Origin: a bacterium
GTDB lineage: Bacteria > Bacteroidota > Ignavibacteria > SZUA-365
Direction: 5' to 3'
Length of the DNA stretch: 64,000 bases
Assembly: GCA_020444325.1 (NCBI GenBank)
Contig: JAHLLD010000004.1
Span: 124,001-188,000 of the forward strand
Shown here piece after piece: positions 1 through 6,982 of the stretch (its first letter is position 1; every line of letters starts with the position of its first letter). The position numbers and the translations under genes were made by a program. The notes beneath the pieces were generated by a model that searched no databases, was not told where the DNA came from, and saw only the letters and a list, made by a program, of their open reading frames with translations.

Positions 1-244
1 TGACTTTTCTCCCGAGGGTTTGATTGACGATTCCGTTTTGCTCGGACCTGCGCGTGGAGAGGGTCGGGCTGCAGAGCCCGGAAGACCCTGAGTCCGTTTA
101 TCGGGCGTTTTCTGGTTCAAGGGCATTCGGCGGAAATCGTCGCGCGGGTTGCGTGGCGTTCAGACACAGACTTCCGTGCCATTGGTCGCTGGTCTGATAA
201 AGGTTTGTCACGCAATGGCACATCACATTTCAAGGTTTTCTGTT

Positions 245-514
245 ATGAATCTCTATGTTGGCAATCTGAGTTATCAGATGACGGACGACGATCTTCGCGC
301 CGCTTTTGAAGCGTACGGTGAAGTGAGCAGCGCAAAGATTATCCGCGACAGGGAAACCGGTCGCTCCAAGGGTTTTGGATTTGTGGAGATGCCCACGGAT
401 TCGGAAGCTGAAGAAGCAATCAAGCAGCTTGACAACGCTGAAGTTTCCGGCCGCAATCTGAAGGTCAATCAGGCACGTCCGCGCACTGAGAACACCCGCC
501 GACCCAGCTTCTAA
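245..514 (+). CDS. RRM-type RNA-binding protein
   Basis: An 89-residue protein made almost entirely of one RNA recognition motif. RNP2 is visible as LYVGNL at residues 3-8 and RNP1 as KGFGFVEM near residues 40-47, followed by a short basic Arg/Pro tail. Small single-RRM proteins of this kind bind single-stranded RNA and are often cold-inducible RNA chaperones; that role is known for the family, not shown here. I chose the ATG at 245 because the RRM begins there with MNLYVGNL; an upstream in-frame GTG at 149 would add 32 residues unlike the family. The 244 bases before it hold no recognisable gene and may be a long 5' leader. A hairpin terminator follows at 571-604. Confidence 0.93.
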   Translation: MNLYVGNLSYQMTDDDLRAAFEAYGEVSSAKIIRDRETGRSKGFGFVEMPTDSEAEEAIKQLDNAEVSGRNLKVNQARPRTENTRRPSF

Positions 515-570
515 AGTACGCCCACGCCGTTAACCCCTCCCGACCGAGACAATCCGTTGATACAGTGTAC

Positions 571-604
571 GCGGTCCCGTTTTTCAGCGGGACCGCAGTA
601 GTTT
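571..604 (+). terminator. Rho-independent terminator after RRM gene
   Basis: GCGGTCCCG (571-579) pairs with CGGGACCGC (588-596), followed by AGTAGTTTT. It sits between the RRM gene and the next small gene, so it probably ends the RRM transcript. Confidence 0.75.
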
Positions 605-635
605 TCCGGAGTATCCATCACATGAGAGGACGCGC

Positions 636-899
636 ATGGAAGAGCAGGACCTGCAGCATCGCATCAATGAACTTCAAACGCAGATCAAGGTGCTGGAAGA
701 ACGCATCGTCTCCACCGAACGCCGGCAGAGCATGCTGCCGGACATCCCGCAGACCGCGCTGCTGAGCGGCAGTTTCCTCACCCGCGCGTTCGCGGTTCTC
801 GGTCACTACCTGGTCGCCGCGTTGATCATTACCATCCCGGTCTACGTTGTGATCTTCGTGGCTTTCCTCATTATTGGAATTTCCCTCGGCTCCATGTAA
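636..899 (+). CDS. Small coiled-coil membrane protein, unknown function
   Basis: An 87-residue protein. Residues 1-35 form a charged, heptad-like helix (probable coiled coil) and residues 55-83 a strongly hydrophobic membrane segment. A GAGAGGA ribosome site lies 6-8 bases before the ATG. I do not recognise the family. It lies 40 bases upstream of another membrane protein gene in the same direction and may be co-transcribed with it. Confidence 0.7.
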   Translation: MEEQDLQHRINELQTQIKVLEERIVSTERRQSMLPDIPQTALLSGSFLTRAFAVLGHYLVAALIITIPVYVVIFVAFLIIGISLGSM

Positions 900-939
900 T
901 ATGGAAGCACCGCATTACAATTGAACGGAAAGGAAATCG

Positions 940-1602
940 ATGTTTCTCGGTCATTTCGGTGCCGGTTTTTCGGGAGCTGCCGTTTCGCGGCGCGTATCCC
1001 CCGGCACGTTACTGATGGCGGCGCAGTTCGTGGATCTTCTCTGGCCGCTGCTTCTGCTTTTCGGGATTGAACGCGTTGCCGTCGTACCGGGTACGAGTGC
1101 GGTCACGCCGCTTGAGTTCTCCTACTATCCATGGTCGCATAGCGGACTCATGGTGCTGGTCTGGGGATTGCTGTTTGGAGGGATATACTACCTGCTTCGA
1201 AAGGATCTCCGCACGAGCCTGCTTCTGGGTGCGCTGGTATTCAGCCACTGGCTGCTCGATGTGCTTGTGCACGTTCCGGATCTTCCGCTCTTTCCCTGGG
1301 ACGGTCCGCACATCGGACTCGGACTCTGGAACTCATGGCCTCTTACAATATTGCTGGAACTTGGAATCTTTGGCGTGGGTGTCGCTATATATAGTAGGCT
1401 CAGCACCCCGAAGAGCAGGCAGGGAAGCATCGCGCTCTGGTCGCTGGTGATTTTTCTCCTCATCATCTTTGCCGCAAACAGCCTGGGTCCACCACCGGAG
1501 GACGTCTCCGCCATCGGCTTTGTCGGACTCTCACAATGGCTGCTCGTGGCCTGGGGGTACTGGATTGGCCGTACGCGGACGCTGAAACCCCGCGGAGTCT
1601 GA
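940..1602 (+). CDS. Polytopic membrane protein, YdjM/DUF457-like
   Basis: A 220-residue protein with about six hydrophobic segments. The N-terminus (MFLGHFGAGF) with a histidine at position 5, an Asp after AQFV near residue 33, and a WSHSGLM stretch near residue 68 recall the YdjM/DUF457 family of predicted membrane-bound metal-dependent hydrolases, where buried His and Asp residues would bind metal. Family assignment is by resemblance only. An AAAGGA ribosome site precedes the ATG. It may form a pair with the small membrane protein 40 bases upstream. Confidence 0.7.
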   Translation: MFLGHFGAGFSGAAVSRRVSPGTLLMAAQFVDLLWPLLLLFGIERVAVVPGTSAVTPLEFSYYPWSHSGLMVLVWGLLFGGIYYLLRKDLRTSLLLGALVFSHWLLDVLVHVPDLPLFPWDGPHIGLGLWNSWPLTILLELGIFGVGVAIYSRLSTPKSRQGSIALWSLVIFLLIIFAANSLGPPPEDVSAIGFVGLSQWLLVAWGYWIGRTRTLKPRGV

Positions 1603-1840
1603 TCCCGTACCGACAGTGATCCTGCACAGACACTGTCTGCGATCGGACGTAGATCCAGTCCGTACCCTGGGCTGCGCGAGGGACGAGCTTCGTATGGGGG
1701 CATTAGGGACTTGATATATCCGAATACAGTACGTATACTGCATCGTCTGCATACCATTAAAGCCTGCCGGTATCGGATATTGTTCGCACCGTGTGCAACA
1801 TCGCGGGAAATTTTGGGATGATTCTTCGCGATAAATTCAA

Positions 1841-1855
1841 ATGCACTCGGTGCAT
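1841..1855. repeat. Short variant of the TATGCA palindrome
   Basis: ATGCA-CTCGG-TGCAT, a 5-base inverted repeat with a 5-base centre, 39 bases before the start of the response-regulator-like gene. It keeps the core and spacing of the window's dispersed palindrome but lacks the outer T/A pair and the GAAAG centre. It may be a divergent copy or chance. The rest of the 291-base gap (1603-1893) shows only weak inverted repeats (GACAGTG/CACTGTC at 1612-1637). Confidence 0.4.
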
Positions 1856-1893
1856 GATATCGCAATACCTGTATCCCATTGAACGGAGAGCAC

Positions 1894-2574
1894 GTGAAGG
1901 ATCTTTCCAGCATACGACTCTTTATCGCGGTGGAACATCCGCTGATACGCCGCGGATTGGCGGGCTTCTGCGCGGAAACGCCGGACGTGCGTGTCGTCGG
2001 TGAGGCGGCGGATGGTGAGAGTGCGCTGCAGGCGATTGCGGCGACAAAGCCGGATGTGGTGGTGGTGCATGCGGAACTGCCGCTCGGGGATGGACCCGAA
2101 CTCATCGCAGTGCTTCGTGATCGAGAACCGCAGCTGCGCAGTATCATTCTCGTTCCGCTGAGGAATCGCGGCCTCATGCGGCGTGCGATGGCCAGTCAGG
2201 CAGACGCCTTTCTGTTGACGACCGACATTCCTCAGCACGTCATTCGCACCGTGCGCGACGTAACGGAAAACCAGCGCTTCGTCTGTCCCCTCCTGGCTGC
2301 GTGCAGCGCAACAGTGCTCAACGGGGAAATCCCTGCCAGCGTGAGAGCGGTACTCGAGGAGGAACAACTGGCACTTTTCAAAATGATCGTCGAGCATAAA
2401 AACGGCACAAAAATCGCAAGGTCGATGGGGATTGAGAACGGAGAGGTTGCACAACTTCGCATCGCGCTCTGTGAGCGGCTGCATCGTAATCCGTTGCGGG
2501 AGGAGAAAGGGTTTGCAGTACCTCGCGACATCCCGGTCATCCAAAGTACAAGTGATTACCGCACAGGCGACTGA
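1894..2574 (+). CDS. NarL/FixJ-like response regulator with degenerate receiver
   Basis: A 226-residue protein. Residues 7-125 follow a receiver fold (IAVEHPLIRRGL, PDVVVVHAELPLGDG), and residues 150-205 resemble a LuxR-type helix-turn-helix. The phospho-accepting Asp is replaced by His59, one of the two N-terminal acidic residues is missing (V-E instead of D-D), and the conserved Lys is replaced (FLLTTD). It is therefore unlikely to be switched by ordinary phosphorylation; a phospho-independent DNA-binding role is inferred. Start is GTG at 1894 with GGAGAG just upstream; an in-frame TTG at 1879 lies before that ribosome site. No partner kinase is adjacent. Confidence 0.75.
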   Translation: MKDLSSIRLFIAVEHPLIRRGLAGFCAETPDVRVVGEAADGESALQAIAATKPDVVVVHAELPLGDGPELIAVLRDREPQLRSIILVPLRNRGLMRRAMASQADAFLLTTDIPQHVIRTVRDVTENQRFVCPLLAACSATVLNGEIPASVRAVLEEEQLALFKMIVEHKNGTKIARSMGIENGEVAQLRIALCERLHRNPLREEKGFAVPRDIPVIQSTSDYRTGD

Positions 2575-2617
2575 GGATACTATGTGTTGTACGTATTCGC
2601 ATTACAGCGCGTAGTCG

Positions 2618-3175
2618 ATGTGCATACGGGGTTACGGGACAATGCCCGACCTGATATTCTGCATCAATATGACAGACAGGGAAGTCCTCTATTTGTATGT
2701 TTGTGTTGCCTGTTGCGGTGATGGGCGGAGAATAAAAGCTTTTGCAGGCAGCATCAAGCTGAAAGGAGGGGCCTTGCCCGAACTTACGATACCACTTTGC
2801 GATGAAGGTGCCGCGCTTGCAAGCAGTAAGCACTTCAAAGTACATCCTCCCGCGGAGAACGATCCACTTTTCGAAAATCTCGTTCGTTGTGTTTCCCGTC
2901 ATTGCCGCAAGTTCGTCGATCTGCACGGTGGTGAGATTAAGGATTACTATATAGGAGCGGCAGGGGACGCCCGCGAGAAACTCATGACTTTCCACCAGGT
3001 TCCGGATGACACGCCGTACCTGATACGTGACGGACTGCATTTTGACGCCGCACGCACGATTGTGCAACAGTTGATTCAGAAAGGCTGTCGTGGTGTGGCC
3101 TATGTCGAAGCCGGTGACGATCTCGACCTGTACCTGTACCGTGTCGTACCGGGCGTAACTGTGGAAGACGATTAA
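2618..3175 (+). CDS. Hypothetical protein
   Basis: A 185-residue protein that I do not recognise. It is soluble-looking, with several cysteines near the N-terminus (residues 15-35) and an acidic C-terminal end (EAGDDLDLYLYRVVPG). The start is uncertain: ATGs at 2618, 2642 and 2669 are all in frame and none has a strong ribosome site. A comparably long open frame lies on the opposite strand, but this strand ends at a TAA 35-40 bases before a good + strand terminator, which favours it. Confidence 0.55.
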   Translation: MCIRGYGTMPDLIFCINMTDREVLYLYVCVACCGDGRRIKAFAGSIKLKGGALPELTIPLCDEGAALASSKHFKVHPPAENDPLFENLVRCVSRHCRKFVDLHGGEIKDYYIGAAGDAREKLMTFHQVPDDTPYLIRDGLHFDAARTIVQQLIQKGCRGVAYVEAGDDLDLYLYRVVPGVTVEDD

Positions 3176-3210
3176 CTGCACCTCATATCAATACCTCATA
3201 TGCAGTTGGG

Positions 3211-3252
3211 AAACCGGGCGGAGCACGTTGTGTGTTCCGCCCGGACTTGTTT
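3211..3252 (+). terminator. Rho-independent terminator
   Basis: CCGGGCGGA (3214-3222) pairs perfectly with TCCGCCCGG (3236-3244), followed by ACTTGTTTT. It closes the hypothetical gene ending at 3175. Confidence 0.85.
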
Positions 3253-3336
3253 TAAACGAGCCGTACTCACCGGCATCTTGAACGAAAGCGGATAATCAGC
3301 TATTATTCCCTCCACGTAAAAGTATCCGGAGCATGT

Positions 3337-3474
3337 ATGCCGACATCCCTGCGTTACCCGATATTCCTTCTTCCATTCCTGCTGCTTCTCACGGGCTGTA
3401 TCAAGCCGCAGGTGCAGTACATCGGGCACACCTACCCGGCGCATTATCATCCACGCCTCATTGCTGCGCTATGA
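3337..3474 (+). CDS. 45-residue lipoprotein, possibly a truncated remnant
   Basis: A short frame encoding a hydrophobic signal peptide and a clear lipobox (LLLLTGC, Cys at residue 21), then a 24-residue tail containing VQYIGHTYP. A CCGGAG ribosome site lies 6 bases upstream. Its TGA overlaps the start of the AraC gene as ATGA at 3471-3474, which suggests translational coupling. Bacteroidota lipoproteins that continue after a similar Y-I-G-x-x-Y-P stretch are usually longer, so this could be the surviving 5' end of a larger gene. Either a real small lipoprotein or a remnant fits. Confidence 0.6.
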   Translation: MPTSLRYPIFLLPFLLLLTGCIKPQVQYIGHTYPAHYHPRLIAAL

Positions 3475-4469
3475 CTGAGTCGAGGGCAGGGGGCAGGCCA
3501 TCACCGCTGCGGGCGGAATACATCGCGCGCATCAACCGCGTGATCGATCACATTGAAACGCATCTCGACGAGAAGCTGACACTGGCCGAGCTCGCCGCCG
3601 TTGCAACGTTTTCGCCCTATCATTTCCACCGCATTTTCCACGCCATGGTGGGAGAGACACTCAACCGCTTTATCCAGCGGCTGCGCGTTGAGCACGCTGC
3701 CGCACAGCTGGCGGGGAATCCCTCCCGCAGCATCGGCAGTGTTGCGCTCGACTGCGGATTCAGCAGTTCCCAGACCTTCGCCCGTGCCTTCCGTGAGCGG
3801 TTCGGCATGAGCGCATCCGAGTGGATGGATGCCTGCCCCTTCGACCCGGGCAATATCAGCAACACGCTTCGCAAGATTCGCAACAGGGACAGCAAGATCG
3901 GAAACGCATCGGAGAGCGGCGATACGGATATTGGAGACGGCAATCAACAACACTGGAGCTATCAGATGACAAGATCCGTCACCCCGTCCGTCACCGTGCA
4001 GGACTTCCCCGAAACCACCGTCGCCTACATTCGTCACATCGGTCCCTATCAGCAGGACGCCGAGTTGTTCGGCCGTCTGTTCGGTCAGCTGTTCACCTGG
4101 GCTGGTCCACGCCAGCTGCTTGGTCCCGACACCCGCGTGATGAGCATTTACCACGACGATCCCAACATCACCGAGGAAGCGAAGCTGCGCACCGACGTCT
4201 GCATCACCGTCGCCCCCGAGACTCCCGTCGATGGTCCCGTCGGCAAGCTCACCATTCCCGCCGGCCGCTACGCTTTCGCGCGCTTCGAGATCAACACCGA
4301 TCAGTTTGGCGAAGCCTGGGGCGCCGTCTGCGGCGACTGGCTCCCTGACAGCGGCTACGAGCCCGCTGACGGACTCAGCTTCGAAATCTACCACAACGAC
4401 CACCGCGAACATCCCGAAGGGAAGCATATCGTCGACATCTGTATTCCGGTGAAACCCCTGCAGTCGTAG
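3471..4469 (+). CDS. AraC-family regulator with GyrI-like effector domain
   Basis: A 332-residue transcription regulator. Residues 15-118 are a two-HTH AraC DNA-binding domain (LTLAELAAVATFSPYHFHRI; GFSSSQTFARAFRERFGMS). After a polar linker, residues 170-330 match the GyrI-like/effector-binding fold (TVAYIRHIGPYQ ... IPAGRYAFARFE ... LSFEIYHNDH), which binds small amphipathic molecules in relatives such as Rob. A longer frame runs upstream to 3333, but ATG 3471 fits the family and overlaps the lipoprotein stop by ATGA. A copy of the TATGCA palindrome begins 3 bases after the stop codon. Confidence 0.9.
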   Translation: MTESRAGGRPSPLRAEYIARINRVIDHIETHLDEKLTLAELAAVATFSPYHFHRIFHAMVGETLNRFIQRLRVEHAAAQLAGNPSRSIGSVALDCGFSSSQTFARAFRERFGMSASEWMDACPFDPGNISNTLRKIRNRDSKIGNASESGDTDIGDGNQQHWSYQMTRSVTPSVTVQDFPETTVAYIRHIGPYQQDAELFGRLFGQLFTWAGPRQLLGPDTRVMSIYHDDPNITEEAKLRTDVCITVAPETPVDGPVGKLTIPAGRYAFARFEINTDQFGEAWGAVCGDWLPDSGYEPADGLSFEIYHNDHREHPEGKHIVDICIPVKPLQS

Positions 4470-4472
4470 AAT

Positions 4473-4489
4473 TATGCAAAAAGTGCATA
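4473..4489 (+). repeat. TATGCA palindrome, copy 1
   Basis: TATGCAAAAAGTGCATA: six-base arms TATGCA/TGCATA around AAAAG. It starts 3 bases after the AraC stop codon and about 120 bases before higB. Same orientation (…AAG centre on +) as the copy at 5223, so the two flank the toxin-antitoxin module. Confidence 0.85.
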
Positions 4490-4577
4490 CTATCGGCGTA
4501 CATTTCACGTACAGTGCCCCGGATGCTCCCGGGGCGGTGATGCTAGTACACATGTTCGTCCGGGATTTCTCATCCCC

Positions 4578-4606
4578 TTGACAAGCGTCACGTGATCCGT
4601 TACATT
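4578..4606 (+). promoter_or_regulatory. Sigma70-like promoter of higBA
   Basis: TTGACA at 4578-4583, a 17-base spacer, then TACATT at 4601-4606. The expected transcription start, about 6-7 bases later, falls on or next to the ATG of higB at 4612, so the toxin message may be leaderless. Confidence 0.65.
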
Positions 4607-4611
4607 CAGCT

Positions 4612-4893
4612 ATGATCAAGTCGTTTGCAGATCGCGCAACGGAGGATTTATTCGTCACTGGTCAATCGCGCAGGCTTCCTCCGGACATCGTGAAACGCGC
4701 GATTCGCAAGTTGGATGCTATCGCCGCTGCTGTGGTACCTCAGGATCTGGCTGTCCCTCCAGGGAACAGGCTGCATGCACTCGAAGGAAATCGAAGCGGA
4801 CAGCATTCCATATCGATCAACGACCAGTGGCGGATCTGTTTCGTCTTCGTCGACGGCGACGCATTTGATGTTGAAATCACGGATTATCATTAG
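4612..4893 (+). CDS. higB: HigB/RelE-type toxin
   Basis: A 93-residue protein of the HigB (plasmid maintenance killer) branch of the RelE superfamily, which cleaves mRNA at the ribosome. Visible marks are the N-terminal IKSFAD, the GNRLHALEGN turn, SISINDQWRICFVF with the conserved W-R-I, and the VEITDYH ending typical of the family. The antitoxin gene follows after 7 bases, in the toxin-first order usual for higBA. No ribosome site is seen before the ATG, consistent with a leaderless start from the promoter at 4578. Confidence 0.93.
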   Translation: MIKSFADRATEDLFVTGQSRRLPPDIVKRAIRKLDAIAAAVVPQDLAVPPGNRLHALEGNRSGQHSISINDQWRICFVFVDGDAFDVEITDYH

Positions 4894-4900
4894 GTGAATC

Positions 4901-5215
4901 ATGGCTGCGATAGAAAATCCCCGGCGTACACGACGACCTACCCATCCTGGTGCAATTCTTCGTGAGGACTTCCTCCCGGAATACCACCTCTCTGTGGCGC
5001 AGCTCGCTGCCGCTATCGGCGTTACGCGACAGACGGTGAACGAACTGCTGCGGGAGCGGCGGGCGGTCAGTCCCTCAATGGCATTGCGTCTGTCACGCCT
5101 CTTCGGAAACTCAGCGGAGTTCTGGCTCAATCTTCAGAGGGCGGTGGACCTGTGGGATGCGATGCAGGCGGTGGGAAAGGACCTCCGTGGTATCAAAACA
5201 ATGGATCCTGCCTGA
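4901..5215 (+). CDS. higA: HigA-type antitoxin
   Basis: A 104-residue helix-turn-helix antitoxin. It begins with the family signature HPGAILREDFL, then an XRE-type HTH (LSVAQLAAAIGVTRQTVNELLRE within residues 30-55), and FGNSAEFWLNLQRAVDLWDA near residues 68-88. In known pairs HigA neutralises HigB by direct binding and represses its own operon. AGGTGA precedes the ATG. A TATGCA palindrome begins 7 bases after the stop and a second hairpin (AAAACC/GGTTTT) follows it. Confidence 0.93.
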   Translation: MAAIENPRRTRRPTHPGAILREDFLPEYHLSVAQLAAAIGVTRQTVNELLRERRAVSPSMALRLSRLFGNSAEFWLNLQRAVDLWDAMQAVGKDLRGIKTMDPA

Positions 5216-5222
5216 AAATAAA

Positions 5223-5239
5223 TATGCAGAAAGTGCATA
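5223..5239 (+). repeat. TATGCA palindrome, copy 2
   Basis: TATGCAGAAAGTGCATA, 7 bases after the higA stop. It is followed immediately by an AAAACC...GGTTTTAT hairpin (about 5238-5266) that could be the higBA terminator. Confidence 0.9.
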
Positions 5240-5319
5240 AAACCTCGTCGATTGGTGGGGTTTTATGTGTGCGTCGAATTTACCGCCTGAGGAGTGAGCT
5301 TTCCTGATCTTGTAGCCTT

Positions 5320-5357
5320 CAAAAGAAACACCCCCGCAGGTGGGACTGCAGGGGTGT
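5320..5357 (-). terminator. Terminator of the phosphoesterase gene
   Basis: CACCCCCGCAG (5329-5339) pairs with CTGCAGGGGTG (5346-5356) with one mismatch. On the minus strand the hairpin is followed by TTTCTTTT. Confidence 0.75.
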
Positions 5358-5406
5358 GAAATTCAAGCTATGTAGGACACTCGTGCGGTGTCAGCAGGGG
5401 GGACTG

Positions 5407-6735
5407 TCAGAGCGTGAGGGTGAGGGAGTTGTCTGCCGGGGGCAGGTCGGTGCGCATCGAGGTGATGAGCTGCGCCAGCAAGGCAGCCGTGGGGTCTCCA
5501 AGACTGTTGAGCATGGCGACGGCCTGTTCGGAAGCGGCATCCATCTCCTCGTCTCCCGCGTAGTTGGCCACGTAAGCACCCGCGACGAACGGTGCGATCT
5601 GGCCAGCCAGTTCCTCAGCCACACCGAAATCGTTCATGAGCATGTAGGCCACGAGGTTTGTCATACCGGTGTTCAGGTATTCGGTCGCGTACTGGGGGAA
5701 ATTTCCGCCAGGAACGCCGACGTTCGTAATCGTCCGCGTGTCCAGCGTCAGCCGGCCGTCCTTATAGATGGTCGCGAGACGCCAGGGACAGGGGGCGCTG
5801 AGCGGTGAGCCGGTGGAGACGTCGTACAGGGTATTGCTGCCATCGGTGTAGGACACCACGTCGTTGGCGTGGAAGTGCCCGGAGAACAGGACCTTCATTC
5901 CTGCCTGTGCAAAGGCCGATGCGCGCTGCTGCCAGTCGCTGACCACGTACTCGGCAGTCACCGGGAAACTGCTCTGTCCGGTGAAATGCTCCACAAGCGC
6001 ATGGTGCATCATGGTGACAACGCGAATGTTCTGTGATGTTGCCTGCTGAAGCTTCGCGACCACCCAGGAGGCCGTAGCGTCCGAGATGGTGCCGTACGTG
6101 GGCGGTGTTGCCTCCGCGGTATTGTAGACGCAGCCATCGATGGCGATCAGCCAGAGATCCGACTGCAGCTCTGCCACGTAGCTCAGCGATGCGGGGTCGC
6201 GCTCTTTTGCTTCACCGTATCCGAACTCATCATAGATCTGTGCGAACTGTGCGGCGGTCACGCCCGGAATGCTCGTGGCGGGATCACCGTGGAAGCTCTT
6301 CGCCACGGGATTGTTGATGTCGTGGTTCCCCGGCACAACAAACACTCTCTTGCCTTTGCTTTCAAGCGAGCGCAGAAAACCGGCCATTGCCTCGTGGTTT
6401 TGCTTTTCGCCGTCTTTCGTGAGGTCGCCCGGCACGAGAACCACCTCGGCGTCGGAAGCTTCGACCGAGTTGAACAGCGACGAAAGAATATCGGCGTTTT
6501 CCGTCAGCAGTTTCGGATCGGCAAACAGTCCCATCTGCCATTCCTGTCCCTCCATTCCCAGGGAAGGATCGTAATAGTGCAGGTCTGATATGACAGCCAT
6601 GCGCAGTCCCGTATCCGCCGGCTCAACGATAGTCTCGTCCTCCGAGCAGGCTGCGAACAGTGCGACTATGCACAGGGTGGTGAGGATGTGGACCAGGATG
6701 CGTGATGTTTTCGTGCTCTTCGTTTCCCGTTTCAT
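5407..6735 (-). CDS. Calcineurin-like metallophosphoesterase lipoprotein
   Basis: A 442-residue exported lipoprotein with a lipobox (ALFAAC, Cys near residue 30). The metallophosphoesterase metal-binding blocks appear in order: ISDLHYYD (D-x-H), VLVPGDLTKDG (GD), VVPGNHD (GNHD), MMHHAL and FSGHFHAND (GHxH). The fold hydrolyses phosphomonoesters or diesters with two metal ions; the substrate here is unknown. The final 90 residues are helical and of unknown role. It is transcribed alone, divergently from the beta-helix gene at 6983, and ends at a good terminator. Confidence 0.88.
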   Translation of the reverse strand: MKRETKSTKTSRILVHILTTLCIVALFAACSEDETIVEPADTGLRMAVISDLHYYDPSLGMEGQEWQMGLFADPKLLTENADILSSLFNSVEASDAEVVLVPGDLTKDGEKQNHEAMAGFLRSLESKGKRVFVVPGNHDINNPVAKSFHGDPATSIPGVTAAQFAQIYDEFGYGEAKERDPASLSYVAELQSDLWLIAIDGCVYNTAEATPPTYGTISDATASWVVAKLQQATSQNIRVVTMMHHALVEHFTGQSSFPVTAEYVVSDWQQRASAFAQAGMKVLFSGHFHANDVVSYTDGSNTLYDVSTGSPLSAPCPWRLATIYKDGRLTLDTRTITNVGVPGGNFPQYATEYLNTGMTNLVAYMLMNDFGVAEELAGQIAPFVAGAYVANYAGDEEMDAASEQAVAMLNSLGDPTAALLAQLITSMRTDLPPADNSLTLTL

Positions 6736-6982
6736 GAGATGCTCCTTGACGATAATGAATGTCTGAGAACAAAGAACGCGGATTCGCGCTCCCTGTTTGT
6801 CACGATTTTGTCATGGAAATGCAAAAGTGTGTTTGACGCGAGAAACGCTGCAGGGATGGCAGTCCGCAGGATGCGCAATCGTATGCTTGCCACAGGCTGG
6901 GACTTGATTTGCGCATTCGGTTGTCGTATGCTGGTATGCAGCAGTTCAATATCCTCTTCTCCTACTCTATCCCGGTACTCAC

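Noticed and set aside
1188-2177. Long minus-strand frame (329 codons) across the membrane protein and regulator
   Set aside because: It is antisense to two recognisable genes and to an intergenic gap, is rich in Ser/Arg, and shows no domain.
2537-3181. 214-codon open frame opposite the hypothetical gene at 2618
   Set aside because: The + strand copy has a matching terminator and a better charge pattern; the minus frame has no ribosome site and looks like a shadow.
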